NCBI RefSeq assembly: GCF_000775995.1
Contig: NZ_CP009227.1
Coordinates: forward strand, 186,001-250,000
Direction: 5' to 3'
Source of the DNA: Treponema sp. OMZ 838
GTDB taxonomy: Bacteria > Spirochaetota > Spirochaetia > Treponematales > Treponemataceae
DNA: 64,000 nt
The translations under genes were made by a program, and so were the position numbers. The notes beneath the pieces are model-generated. The model ran no database searches, was not told the origin of the DNA, and was given only the letters and a program-made list of their open reading frames with translations. Shown in pieces: positions 1 through 9,087 of this stretch (the stretch's first letter is position 1; each line of letters starts with the position of its first letter).

Positions 1-629
1 TTATCCGCCGGTGTAACACCCATTGCGGAATCCGCTGCCGTAGTATCCGCCGGTGATGCGCCCTGCTCCGATACGACGGTTAGAGCCGATTCGGCAGACT
101 TTTCCCGTGCGGCGGGCAGTATTTTTTCCCGCAGTTCGGCGAGATCGATGCCCGCAAGCTGAAAGAGGAGCCGCGGATCGTGGTCGATTTCTTTTGCCAA
201 AATATACAGCACCGCAGCGATGTGTTTACACAGGGAGGCGGAGTCGGGACAGGAGCAATCGCTTTCGATAAGGCTCCAGCGGCGGGGAATAAACCGTATA
301 TCCTTTGCCTCAAAGAGCGTTACAAGACGTTCCGTCATCGTACCGCTTCCCAATGCGATGAAGTCGGCGGGATGCTCCGTTAAGATTTTTTCCAATTTTT
401 TTCGATTCGGTTCGGAAATACGGGGAAAGGTGAGCGAAATATAGTACCAGGGGTCATAATGCCCCGCAACACGGGCAGCAACTTTATTACCGGTAATAAC
501 GAGGGAATCTACCTTACCGGTATTCGCGTAACTTTTCCCCCGCGACACCCGCCCGTCGCCGTCATAGCTTTCGATCATCCGTAAAAACCATGCGCCCCAC
601 GGTGTCATTCCGTACTTACTGCGTGCCAT
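1..629 (-). CDS. SWIM zinc-finger protein (partial, C-terminus outside window)
   Basis: The reading frame is open from an ATG at 629 down to base 1, giving about 209 residues; the remainder lies beyond the window edge. The N-terminus (MARSKYGMTPWGAWFLRMIE) and a later CSCPDSASLCKH motif (CxC-xn-CxH) match SWIM zinc-finger proteins. Relatives are often encoded beside SNF2-type helicases and are thought to bind nucleic acid or protein. After the zinc finger comes an Ala/Ser/Thr/Pro-rich stretch with a short repeat (ADTTAADSA, PADTT), reflected in the repeated ccgccggtg DNA at the window edge. Family assignment is good; the specific role is unknown. Confidence 0.75.
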   Translation of the reverse strand, partial: MARSKYGMTPWGAWFLRMIESYDGDGRVSRGKSYANTGKVDSLVITGNKVAARVAGHYDPWYYISLTFPRISEPNRKKLEKILTEHPADFIALGSGTMTERLVTLFEAKDIRFIPRRWSLIESDCSCPDSASLCKHIAAVLYILAKEIDHDPRLLFQLAGIDLAELREKILPAAREKSAESALTVVSEQGASPADTTAADSAMGVTPAD

Positions 630-704
630 GAACTGATTTTATTAGATCGGCGTATCATTCTGCAAAACCGAACAATACGCCGTGTATTCGCGGAACGGCC
701 GGTT

Positions 705-2762
705 TTATTCCAACGGAGCGAAATAGCCGGTTTCATCTCTGCCCGAACGGGTTAAAAGCCGTACTTCAACTTCAACCGGTAAATAGGCGCGGCCGAAGTC
801 GGTGGGCAATGTCGAGGTATAGCTCAACTGATACGAACCTATGGGTTTGGCGATTAAATCTTCAATAATCGGAGACAGTCCCTGTTCGGCATAGATATAC
901 GTACTCGTTCCGCCCGTTTTTGTACAAAGATATGCCAATTCTGCCGGTAATGTCCGCGGCTTTAGATTAACCGCATAAAAACGGATACCGTTGTTGGTCA
1001 TATATGCGGCAAGATCGTTTAAGCTGTACTGCTTAAAGCTGTCGGAACCGATATCTTCAAACGACAAGAACACGATAGCCCGCTTCGGAGCCGCATTAAT
1101 AAGCTCCCCGCTCGCAAGCCGCAATGCAAGATCGCAGTTCCATACCGGAGACCATGCCGCCTTTAATTTAAGCGGCTGCGATAAGAGCGCTTCGGGAGAA
1201 AACTTCCCTTCCAATACCGGAAGCTGAGATGCCGACACAACGGAAACTTTTCCTTTCCCTTGCATTGACTCGGCAAGCTCTTTTACCACCGTCTTAACCA
1301 GCTCAAATTCCTTTTCCGACTGAGGAGATCGCTCAATTACAACAGCAATATCGCAGCCGGTATTGAGGTAGGCGGCGCCTTTTAAAGTAAAATCATTGAC
1401 TTGCCGGTTCGATTCGGTCAAGAAAAAATTATTCGCCGTTAAACCGACCAGCGGCTGCCCCATCCGGTTTTCTACGCGGACATCGACGGTAACTGTCGGG
1501 AACTTATCGGCATAGACGCGGTCGAAGCGGACAAACAAACCGCCCGCCAGTTCGTTGATATGAGAAAAGACTTGAATATTTCCGTTTTTATAATCGGCTA
1601 ACAAAAGGCTGCCGTTGGCATCGGGAATCGCCGCGGTTACACGGGCAGGTGCATTTCCTAAACTTGCAACGGTATACAAACTCGCTAAGCCGATATCGAC
1701 CAAGTACACCTTATTGGCACAGGACACCAGCAGATTGTTTTTCCATACCCGCATCGACTCCGCCTGTACAACACTTCCGTCCGGCAGCAGAGTTCTGATA
1801 TAGTTTCCCGCCGTATCAAACACATAGATAGAGCCTTTTACCGAATCCGCAACGTAGACCAAATCGTCTAGGATTGCGATACCTGCCGGAGCGGTAAAGC
1901 CCGGGAATATGCCGCTGCGCTGCCCGAACGTAAAAAGCCCTTCTCCGTCCGGAGAAAACACCACAACGCGGGCGTTACCGAAATCCGTTACAAAAATATT
2001 TCCATAAGAATCGTGCGCTAAAAACTGAGGGCCGATACACTGCCCGTCGCCCCTTCCTCTGGTTCCGAACGACTTAATGAATTTTCCGTCTTTGGTAAGC
2101 AGCGAAAGCCGATCGGCGGCAAATTCGGAAATGAGCAGGTTCCCGTTTTTAAGCGGTAAAATATCAAAAGGACGGTCGAAGCCCTGCAAAGGGCCGCTCG
2201 TCCGGTCAAGCACAATGCCATTAATATCGAAGTGTACCAATTCGTTGGAACCGTAGGCGACTACCCAGAAACTGCCGTCTCCCATTGCCGCAACCGAAAG
2301 CGGCTGTCTAAAAAAGACTTCCGTTCCGTGCTTTGATTCAAATACGGCGGTCTCTACATAGCGTACCGATTCCGCAAAATCGGGCTGAGAACTGCGTCGT
2401 TCTTTAACAACCTCTATTTTGTTTTTCAAAAGCTGTCCGCCGTATCCGGAAGCGGAAGCCGCCGACCACTGCTCAAGCGCAGCGCCCTCAATACCGGAGC
2501 GGTAATAAGCCTGCCCAAGCCAATCCAAGATGAGCGGATCGCCGGGGATATGCGTGAGGGCTTTTTCAAACAGCAGAATCGCTTCGTTAAAAGTTCCGCG
2601 ATAATACGCCTGCACGCCGCGGCGGAATTCTTCAAATCCGTGGTCTCTGTCGGCGGAGCTTAAACGAGGCTGCAGACTGTTTGTTTGCGCAGTCAGCGCC
2701 ATACCGCCGCACAATAAAAGCAGCATTAAACCGGCTGTTTGCAATAGTCTCTTTATACGCAT
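705..2762 (-). CDS. Exported TPR / NHL-propeller / VWA-like protein
   Basis: A 685-residue protein with an N-terminal signal peptide (MRIKRLLQTAGLMLLLLCGG...ALTAQ). TPR-like helices cover about residues 40-100 (YYRGTFNEAILLFEKAL). A six-bladed NHL-type propeller spans about 160-400, with repeated GNLLISEFAADRL and GNIFVTDFGNARV blades. A C-terminal region of about 450-640 resembles a von Willebrand A fold (CDIAVVIERSPQS, AIVFLSFEDIGS). The MIDAS motif is not canonical. The combination suggests a periplasmic scaffold for protein interactions. It probably forms an operon with the TPR gene ending 24 bases upstream (2786-3454). Function unknown; domain calls are by eye. Confidence 0.75.
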   Translation of the reverse strand: MRIKRLLQTAGLMLLLLCGGMALTAQTNSLQPRLSSADRDHGFEEFRRGVQAYYRGTFNEAILLFEKALTHIPGDPLILDWLGQAYYRSGIEGAALEQWSAASASGYGGQLLKNKIEVVKERRSSQPDFAESVRYVETAVFESKHGTEVFFRQPLSVAAMGDGSFWVVAYGSNELVHFDINGIVLDRTSGPLQGFDRPFDILPLKNGNLLISEFAADRLSLLTKDGKFIKSFGTRGRGDGQCIGPQFLAHDSYGNIFVTDFGNARVVVFSPDGEGLFTFGQRSGIFPGFTAPAGIAILDDLVYVADSVKGSIYVFDTAGNYIRTLLPDGSVVQAESMRVWKNNLLVSCANKVYLVDIGLASLYTVASLGNAPARVTAAIPDANGSLLLADYKNGNIQVFSHINELAGGLFVRFDRVYADKFPTVTVDVRVENRMGQPLVGLTANNFFLTESNRQVNDFTLKGAAYLNTGCDIAVVIERSPQSEKEFELVKTVVKELAESMQGKGKVSVVSASQLPVLEGKFSPEALLSQPLKLKAAWSPVWNCDLALRLASGELINAAPKRAIVFLSFEDIGSDSFKQYSLNDLAAYMTNNGIRFYAVNLKPRTLPAELAYLCTKTGGTSTYIYAEQGLSPIIEDLIAKPIGSYQLSYTSTLPTDFGRAYLPVEVEVRLLTRSGRDETGYFAPLE

Positions 2763-2785
2763 GATACTTATCCTTTTTTTAGAGG

Positions 2786-3454
2786 TTATCCATTCATAAT
2801 ACGCTGCAAATGGCGCTTAATTATTTTATTATCGGGAAGCTGTGCATCCGCTCGTTGGATATATGATCGGGCTTCGGTATCAAAGCCCATCTTATAATAT
2901 GTCCACGCCAGCGAATCCAAATAAGCGGGATTATCGGGCTGTGCATCGAGCGCCTTTTTGCACAGGATTAAAGCCCGGGTTAAATCTTTTTCAGTATCGG
3001 CAAGAATATAGCCAAGTCCATTGAGCGCTGTCGAATTATCCGGATCAAGCTCCAACGCTTTTTCATAAAGGCTCAACGACTTATCGACTTTCTCTTGCTC
3101 ATACGCCAAATACGCCATCGAGGTATGTACCTGCGGAGAATCGTATCCTGCATCCAAAAGTTTTGAAAGCTCAAATTCCGCCAAACGGACACGGCCTGTT
3201 TTTGTATAAATAAAGGCTAAAATAAGCCGGCATTGATATACACGGGCAATATCGGTTCCCGCAGTGATAATCTGCTCCAAATAGACAAGCGCATTATCAT
3301 ATTGTAAAAGGCTCGCATAACAGAGACCGATATAATACGCCAAGTCAAAATTGAGTTCAGTATCTTTAGAAGATATCTTTAAAAATGCGGCGAGCGCTTC
3401 CTCATACCGACTTTCTCGATACAACTGTACCCCTTCTTTAAGAATCGTATCCAT
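2786..3454 (-). CDS. TPR protein
   Basis: A 222-residue protein made almost wholly of tetratricopeptide repeats, for example LSLYEKALELDPDNSTALNG and ALILCKKALDAQPDNPAYLD, with the usual W/L/G/Y/A/P spacing. There is no signal peptide or membrane segment, so it is probably cytoplasmic. It lies between a galactokinase-like gene, whose start-to-stop gap here is only 12 bases, and the TPR-NHL-VWA gene, all on the minus strand, which suggests a three-gene operon. TPR proteins act as adaptors; no partner can be named from the sequence. Confidence 0.8.
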   Translation of the reverse strand: MDTILKEGVQLYRESRYEEALAAFLKISSKDTELNFDLAYYIGLCYASLLQYDNALVYLEQIITAGTDIARVYQCRLILAFIYTKTGRVRLAEFELSKLLDAGYDSPQVHTSMAYLAYEQEKVDKSLSLYEKALELDPDNSTALNGLGYILADTEKDLTRALILCKKALDAQPDNPAYLDSLAWTYYKMGFDTEARSYIQRADAQLPDNKIIKRHLQRIMNG

Positions 3455-3466
3455 TTAGTGTCTCCC

Positions 3467-4621
3467 TCATAGTATGCGTACTCCGCCGGAAGGCTTAACT
3501 TTATAGTACAAAGGCTTAAATCCGAAAATACGTTCATAGTCGCCCAGTTTTTCAATATAGGTTTGGATATCATCCGCTCTTAAAATACTGTACGTACATC
3601 CGCCGAATCCCCGTCCCGTCAAGCGCGAACAGACAATATCGTTCATATCGGGCGCAACAAATTCCATCGCCCGTTTAACCAGCCAATCCAATTCGGGACA
3701 GGAAATTTCAAAGCGGTCGCGCAAGTTTTCTTGAGAGCGCGTTACGATGCGCGAAAACACTACCCAATCGTTTTTCTTTAAAGCGCCGATAGCGTCATCG
3801 ACACTGATGGATTCACGGATAATATACAGAACCCGCCGGCGTACCGATTCGGGAATGGCAAGCTCTTCAAGATCACTTTCGGCAAGCTTACTGAAATCCT
3901 GAGGAATATCCGGCATCTTTTTTACCCGCTCGTAGGCTTCCATGCATTCCTGAATTCTATGGTTCAGCTCCTCACGCGCCAACAGACGGGGCACCCGCGA
4001 ATCCGTCAAAATGATCCGGTAGTTACTGATGGGAAAGGGATAAATATCGGCTGTCTTCCGCCGATGATTCGTCCGTATGCAGTGTCCCGCCTTTGCATAT
4101 AATGCGCACAGAATATCCGCGCGGTGAGGATAGGTTTTCAGGTGCTGCACATTTGCATTTTCCAAAATATCGACAAGGTCAGCCTTCGTAAGCCGCGGTG
4201 CAAATACCTTCCGTAATGCCATCGCCGTTGCAACCTTGAGCGCATTCGGCGTACCGAGCCCTGCATCCGCCGGTATTTCGGAAAGGATGGTAAAATTGAG
4301 CCCTGTCATCTCAATCCCTTGATCCATAAAAGAAAGAATAACAGCTTTTATCGAATTTGCCCAACGATCCTCTTTACGATACCGAAGGTTGGCAGCCGCA
4401 ACTTTTTTCCGCTCTTTAAGCGACAGAGAAAGGAATCGATAATTAGAATCTTTTCGTTTTGAAACACAAAGATACAGATAATGATCAATTGCCATCGAAA
4501 GCGTATTGCCCTGTGCAAACCATGTATGCTCACCTAAAAGGTGAAAGCGTCCAGGAACCGCAACGGTTATTTCCGGCTCGTCTCCATATTCGTCTACATG
4601 AAACGGTAGAATCTTCTGCAT
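3467..4621 (-). CDS. Divergent GHMP kinase, galactokinase-like
   Basis: About 384 residues from the ATG at 4621; an in-frame TTG at 4657 would add 12 residues but has a poor ribosome site. The galactokinase signature appears as GRFHLLGEHTWFAQG, where true galactokinases read GEHTDY, so the sugar-contacting Asp is replaced. The second GHMP motif is GLGTPNALKVATAMAL instead of the usual GLSSSA form. The third motif, GRGFGGC, is intact, and an Asp in RADILCAL sits where the catalytic Asp is expected. It is recognisably a galactokinase-family member, but galactose is a doubtful substrate. It is divergent from lnt, with a 63-base shared upstream region. Confidence 0.75.
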   Translation of the reverse strand: MQKILPFHVDEYGDEPEITVAVPGRFHLLGEHTWFAQGNTLSMAIDHYLYLCVSKRKDSNYRFLSLSLKERKKVAAANLRYRKEDRWANSIKAVILSFMDQGIEMTGLNFTILSEIPADAGLGTPNALKVATAMALRKVFAPRLTKADLVDILENANVQHLKTYPHRADILCALYAKAGHCIRTNHRRKTADIYPFPISNYRIILTDSRVPRLLAREELNHRIQECMEAYERVKKMPDIPQDFSKLAESDLEELAIPESVRRRVLYIIRESISVDDAIGALKKNDWVVFSRIVTRSQENLRDRFEISCPELDWLVKRAMEFVAPDMNDIVCSRLTGRGFGGCTYSILRADDIQTYIEKLGDYERIFGFKPLYYKVKPSGGVRIL

Positions 4622-4684
4622 ACTTTCTATAATATCCCTTATATTGAAACAATTCAAGAAAAATGATTAAATTACCTCAAAATT

Positions 4685-6436
4685 ATGTCGGTTATTTCAT
4701 CTTTTTTAGCGGTTTTATGCTCTGCGGTGCTGCTTTCACTCGGGATACCGAATGAATACCTGCATTTTGGGTCTGCACTGTTCGGTATCATTGCACTGAT
4801 ACCGTTATATGCCGCATTTTGCATCAGCCCGGCACGAAGACGTATTGCGTGGATGTTCGGCGCTCTGATAGCCCTTGTCCACCTGTTCTCCAGTTTTTGG
4901 TTGGCGTATTTTGAAAACTTTGCCATTTTTACCCTCGGCGCTTCCACCGCCGCTTATGTGTTCCTCGGCTTCCTTTTCGGACATTGGTTCTATTATGCAA
5001 TGAAACTACCGCTAGGACTGCGCCCGTTCGCCTTTGCCTGCTTATGGACACTCTGGGAATGGTTTAAGGGAAGCGGCTTTGTCGCCTATCCGTGGGGCGG
5101 CCTTTCGATGACCACGCTATCGCTGCGCCCGCTCATTCAAATAGCCGATATTACCGGCGTATGGGGAATCACCTTTCTTGTTGCATTGATTTCCGCGCTT
5201 CTTGCGGAAACAATCCGGGCGGCAGCAGGTTTAACCGCCGGTTTTTCAAAGCCGCACGGGAGACCGCTGCTCCGCCCGCTAATCTTTACCGCCGTGCTGT
5301 TGCTGCTGATTAACGGATACGGACTTTTCCGTATGTACCAAAAAAGAACACCGCAACAGAACCTCACCCTTGTATTGGTGCAGCAAAATACCGACCCGTG
5401 GGTTTCCGGCCTCGATTCGTTTTTTGACAATCTGCATAACACCCAAGAACTCACCGAAAAGGCAATTACCGAATCACCGGTTAAACCGGATCTTATCGTA
5501 TGGAACGAAAGCAGTCTTGCATACGGCTACGACCAATTTCAAGATTATTATAGGCGGCTTCCCTTTAAAGAGTCCTTCACCGATTTTTTGCAGCGGATGG
5601 ATATTCCGATTTTAACGGGTTCTCCGCTGTTACTGGATGCCGAACGCGGAAAATACTCGAATTCCGTCTATCTTATTGCGCCTGACGGAACGGTGCTCGA
5701 CACTTATTCAAAGATACAGCTGATCTGCTTTGCGGAATATATTCCCTTTATTGACCATCCGTTTGTGCAGCGTTTTTTTGACTCACTAGTCGGTTTTTCA
5801 TCGGGATGGGCGCCGGGAACGGAATATAAAGCGATGACGTTTACCGCGCAAAACAGAAATTATGTCCGGTTCGCTGCGCCCATCTGTTTTGAGGATGCCT
5901 TTCCGACACTCTGTGCCGATTTGCACAATCAGAAAAGCAATATCTTAATTAACCTGACCAATGATTCATGGTCAAAAACGGCGAGCGCGGAATATCAGCA
6001 TTTTGCCGTCGCCTATTTCCGTGCAATTGAACTGCGAACGCCGCTTGTCCGCTCTACCAACGGCGGCTATACCTGCGTTGTCGATCCTGTCGGAAATATT
6101 ACCGCAAGCCTTCCGCTCTTTACCGCAGATTCTCTGAGCGTTTCCGTACCGATCTATCCGTACCGCCGGACTTTTTATGCACAATGGAAGGACTGGCTAC
6201 CCGCGCTTTTCTTAGTAATTGCGCTTATCTCAGCAGTAGCATACCGGTTCAGCCCCGCGTTTTGCAAAAAAGCGGTTGTGTATATGGAACATCCGCTCGC
6301 ATGGCTCTCTCCCGCCGAACGAAGAAAGCGGCAACGGAAACAGCTCTGGAAAAAAACGTGGTTTAGGAAGCAGCGGAAAACGGACGCATTACAGGCTCTT
6401 CACTCCCGCACTTTCTCATTTTTAATCCATAATTAA
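4685..6436 (+). CDS. lnt: Apolipoprotein N-acyltransferase
   Basis: A 583-residue inner-membrane enzyme that N-acylates the diacylglyceryl cysteine of lipoproteins. The first 220 residues hold multiple membrane helices; a nitrilase-like domain follows. The catalytic triad is visible: Glu in VWNESSLAY (about 275), Lys in YSKIQLICFAEYIPF (about 342) and Cys in APICFEDAFP (about 400). A final membrane segment is followed by an unusually long Arg/Lys-rich cytoplasmic tail (AERRKRQRKQLWKK), making it longer than the roughly 510-residue E. coli protein. It is a single gene here, divergent from the kinase and convergent with rqcH 20 bases away. Confidence 0.95.
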   Translation: MSVISSFLAVLCSAVLLSLGIPNEYLHFGSALFGIIALIPLYAAFCISPARRRIAWMFGALIALVHLFSSFWLAYFENFAIFTLGASTAAYVFLGFLFGHWFYYAMKLPLGLRPFAFACLWTLWEWFKGSGFVAYPWGGLSMTTLSLRPLIQIADITGVWGITFLVALISALLAETIRAAAGLTAGFSKPHGRPLLRPLIFTAVLLLLINGYGLFRMYQKRTPQQNLTLVLVQQNTDPWVSGLDSFFDNLHNTQELTEKAITESPVKPDLIVWNESSLAYGYDQFQDYYRRLPFKESFTDFLQRMDIPILTGSPLLLDAERGKYSNSVYLIAPDGTVLDTYSKIQLICFAEYIPFIDHPFVQRFFDSLVGFSSGWAPGTEYKAMTFTAQNRNYVRFAAPICFEDAFPTLCADLHNQKSNILINLTNDSWSKTASAEYQHFAVAYFRAIELRTPLVRSTNGGYTCVVDPVGNITASLPLFTADSLSVSVPIYPYRRTFYAQWKDWLPALFLVIALISAVAYRFSPAFCKKAVVYMEHPLAWLSPAERRKRQRKQLWKKTWFRKQRKTDALQALHSRTFSFLIHN

Positions 6437-6456
6437 GAATTATCACCCATTACCCA

Positions 6457-8025
6457 TCAGCTAAGTGCTTCTCCCCGTGACTGTTCAAGCTGTTTCAGAA
6501 CCGCCGGATCAAGTTTAACGGAAAGATTTTTTTCGTTTGACGGGAGCACGGTTCCTTTCGGTGCGTTCTTCGCCCTCCGCAAATCCTTCACTGCAGTGTA
6601 GTAGAGATCGGCTTGCCCGTTCCGGCGCGCCTTTGAATAAAATACGGCGAGGTTCCCTGCGGCAATCAGCACCGGCAGCGGAACGGTCTTTCCGTTTCTG
6701 TTTTTGATAAAGACATAGCCGCCGGAATAGTCCCGCACATGGAGCCATATATCCTTGCCCCGCACGTGATGCCGCAGCAGCTCATCGTTTTCGGCGGCTG
6801 TCCTGCCGACATACAGAATCCATCCGTCATGGTAGAACGTAAGTCCCGGCCGCTCTTTTTCTTGAGCCGCCTGTTTCCGCTGCACGGGTATCTTCCGCTT
6901 GTGCAGCACCTTTTCGATAAGGTAAGGATTTTCTTCACCCCGCAGCTTTGCAAGTTCTTCGTTAAGCGCGGCGAGCGTCTGCTTGGAGGCTTCGATGTCA
7001 TCGGTGAGCGCCTCAAGCCCCGAAACCGCTTTTTTATACCGCGCATAGTATCCGGCGGCATTTTCCTGCGCGGTTTTTCTCGGGTCGAGAGCGATGCGGA
7101 TAATCCGGTTGTCCGCCGCATAATCTTCAAGCTCGACAGAAGAGGAGTCTTGCGGAATCCGGTAGAGATTTGCCAGCAATAAATCGCCTTGATGTTTCAG
7201 CGTATCAGCCTGCAAAAACGAATGCTTTTTCGCTTCGAGTTTTTCCAGCGCACGGAAAATCTTCTCTATTTTAAGGCCGTAAAAACGCTCCGCTTCCGCA
7301 CGTAAGGCTTCGAGCGAAAGCACAGGCGCCTGCCGCGCGTACCATTCGTCAATCGCTTCGTTAAAGGTCTTGGACGCATCATAGCTGCGGATGGTGTAGG
7401 TTTTTACCGGTTTGTCAGCGGCAGGAGAAGATACGACAGCAGACGTGTTTTTTGCATTCGATGCGGAAGATACAGCAGCGGATGCGCTTTCTGCAACGGC
7501 TTTTGATTCGCTGCCTGCCGCAGCACTCGGCTCATTTCCAAAAGTCTGCGCCGCAGCGGCTTCGGATTCTCCCGGTAGAGGCTGCCACGGCTCTCCGCTC
7601 ACTTCATGACGGGAAGGGCGACGGTAAAAGGCATCGACGATAATGCCGTTATCGACAAGCAGCATATTCGCCGCTCCGCTCCACAACCGAATATAGAGGT
7701 AGAGCGTATCTGAAGCGGTCTCCAACGAAAGCCTGACAATGCGATCGTTGTTCAGCTGGACAGCCTCGGTAATCTTGGCGCCGCGGAGACGGGAACGGAG
7801 CAGCTCCATAAAACGGAGCGGCTTGTCGAACTTAGGAATCTTCCGCGTAGTTTCATGCAAGCGGCATGCCCCCGGTTCAAGACAGATGACTAAACTCATC
7901 GGGCGGGTCTTATAGAGGTGCAGCACCATCACTGAATAGGATGACTGTACCACCTTTTGTATGTATGAGCCTTCCAAATCGAGCTCTTCCAGTATCTTAT
8001 CGATTTCAGCGCAATTAAGCGACAT
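6457..8025 (-). CDS. rqcH: RqcH / NFACT ribosome quality-control protein
   Basis: A 522-residue NFACT-family protein. Bacterial RqcH binds obstructed 50S subunits with peptidyl-tRNA and directs C-terminal alanine tailing. The NFACT-N domain covers about 1-150 and contains the diagnostic Asp-Arg pair in LNNDRIVRL (D94-R95), needed for tRNA handling. A coiled-coil region lies at about 250-385 (EALRAEAERFYGLKIEKIFR onward). The C-terminal NFACT-R domain includes DIWLHVRDYSGGYVFIKN. Between the first two is an Ala/Ser-rich insert of about 60 residues (155-215) that looks unstructured. Older annotations call this family fibronectin-binding. Its upstream region is foldback element copy 1. Confidence 0.9.
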   Translation of the reverse strand: MSLNCAEIDKILEELDLEGSYIQKVVQSSYSVMVLHLYKTRPMSLVICLEPGACRLHETTRKIPKFDKPLRFMELLRSRLRGAKITEAVQLNNDRIVRLSLETASDTLYLYIRLWSGAANMLLVDNGIIVDAFYRRPSRHEVSGEPWQPLPGESEAAAAQTFGNEPSAAAGSESKAVAESASAAVSSASNAKNTSAVVSSPAADKPVKTYTIRSYDASKTFNEAIDEWYARQAPVLSLEALRAEAERFYGLKIEKIFRALEKLEAKKHSFLQADTLKHQGDLLLANLYRIPQDSSSVELEDYAADNRIIRIALDPRKTAQENAAGYYARYKKAVSGLEALTDDIEASKQTLAALNEELAKLRGEENPYLIEKVLHKRKIPVQRKQAAQEKERPGLTFYHDGWILYVGRTAAENDELLRHHVRGKDIWLHVRDYSGGYVFIKNRNGKTVPLPVLIAAGNLAVFYSKARRNGQADLYYTAVKDLRRAKNAPKGTVLPSNEKNLSVKLDPAVLKQLEQSRGEALS

Positions 8026-8041
8026 CTACACCTCCAGTCAC

Positions 8042-8184
8042 AGGGCAAACGCATCAGATGCTTTTTGGATATCCCCGCAGAATCACGAGGCTGTTCAACC
8101 AGAGTTTCGCCGCTTTGCGTCTCAAATGGTCTCACAGCCTCGTGATTCTGCGATTTTTATCTATTTGTCTGATGCGTTTGCCCT
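8042..8184 (-). repeat. Foldback element, copy 1
   Basis: The outer arms are a perfect 17-bp inverted repeat, AGGGCAAACGCATCAGA at 8042-8058 against 8168-8184. The inner arms are a perfect 19-bp inverted repeat, CGCAGAATCACGAGGCTGT at 8076-8094 against 8134-8152. Read on the minus strand, the loop contains GTGAGACCATTTGA and TCTGGTTGAAC, both shared with copies 2 and 3. It lies immediately upstream of rqcH. No reading frame of note is present. Nature unknown: a miniature foldback mobile element or a structured RNA are both possible. Confidence 0.85.
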
Positions 8185-8224
8185 TATCTCAAAAATAATC
8201 TGATCGAAATTTTATTTCTTTAAA

Positions 8225-8391
8225 ATGCAACAGATGAACAAAGTGTGAACTTTTGAAGCTGTTGCATTCGTGCGCGAATGCGCACATATAATCTGCGATA
8301 TTTGCCGAATGGCAAACTCGCGGTTAAGGTGAGCGGCGTCATTTTAGACGCTCACCTTATGCCTTCGAAATTTCGATCAGGAGGAAGGCAT
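8225..8391. repeat. Chain of five short hairpins between copy 1 and thiQ
   Basis: Consecutive inverted repeats: ATGCAACAG at 8225-8233 with 8259-8267 (enclosing AAAGT/ACTTT); GTGCGCgaatGCGCAC at 8270-8285; TTTGCCgaatGGCAAA at 8301-8316; AAGGTGAGCG at 8326-8335 with 8349-8358; and ATGCCTTC at 8359-8366 with 8384-8391. The last one encloses the palindrome CGAAATTTCG and overlaps the thiQ stop codon. Two share a GAAT tetraloop. Such dense, unrelated stems are not expected by chance. Any one could act as the thiQ terminator, but none has a clear U-tract. Confidence 0.75.
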
Positions 8392-9054
8392 TTCGATGAT
8401 GTTGTCGGCGAGGTACTCGGCTTCATCGCGGTCATGGGTAACGTAGATTGCCGTGTACCGCATTTCGGCTTGGTGCTTTTTGAGCTCTTCGCGGAGTTTA
8501 AGCCGCAGCGGAGCGTCGAGGGCGGAAAGCGGTTCGTCAAACAAAACCACGAGCGGGTTTACCGCAAGCGTCCGCGCAAGGGCGACGCGCTGCCGCTCCC
8601 CGCCGGAAAGCCCTTCAATCCGTCTTTTTTCCATACCGGTCAGCCCGAAACGTTCAAGCCATTCCGCAGCAGCCCGCCTGCTTTCCCTTTTGGATATCCC
8701 TTGCGAAACGAGGCCGTACCCGATATTGTCCTCGACGCTTAAATGAGGGAATAACGCATAGTCCTGAAAGACCATACCAACGCTGCGGTTTTTGACCGGC
8801 TCATCGGTAATATCGTGTCCGTTTAAAAAGACGTTTCCCGAATCGGCGGGCAATAAACCTGCGATCATTTTAAGCACGGTTGACTTACCGCAACCCGACG
8901 AACCGAGCAGCGCAAGCGTCCCTGCCTTTTCCACCGAACAGGAAAGACTGATAGTCTTTGTCGGCATCCGCTTCGTCAAACAGACAAGCCGGAGAAATGC
9001 CTCACTTTCATCATTTGCTCTATTTATCGGAAAACCCATCGAATCATCTTTCAT
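8377..9054 (-). CDS. thiQ: Thiamine ABC transporter ATP-binding protein
   Basis: A 225-residue ABC ATPase with all hallmark motifs: Walker A GSSGCGKST, Q-loop FQDYALFPHLS, signature LSGGERQRVALARTLA, Walker B LVVLFDEPLSALD and H-loop VTHD. It ends shortly after the H-loop, as ThiQ-type short ATPases do. GGGAG precedes the ATG at 9054. Its place beside a thiamine-binding protein, a ThiP-like permease and a TPP riboswitch supports thiamine or TPP uptake. It is separated from thiP by about 340 bases of foldback DNA, unusual within an ABC operon. Confidence 0.88.
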   Translation of the reverse strand: MKDDSMGFPINRANDESEAFLRLVCLTKRMPTKTISLSCSVEKAGTLALLGSSGCGKSTVLKMIAGLLPADSGNVFLNGHDITDEPVKNRSVGMVFQDYALFPHLSVEDNIGYGLVSQGISKRESRRAAAEWLERFGLTGMEKRRIEGLSGGERQRVALARTLAVNPLVVLFDEPLSALDAPLRLKLREELKKHQAEMRYTAIYVTHDRDEAEYLADNIIEMPSS

Positions 9055-9087
9055 ATACGCTCCCTACCATACGCACTTTTGATACAC

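Noticed and set aside
8278-8742. A 154-codon plus-strand frame over the hairpin chain and thiQ.
   Set aside because: It is antisense to thiQ and starts inside the hairpins, with no protein family likeness.
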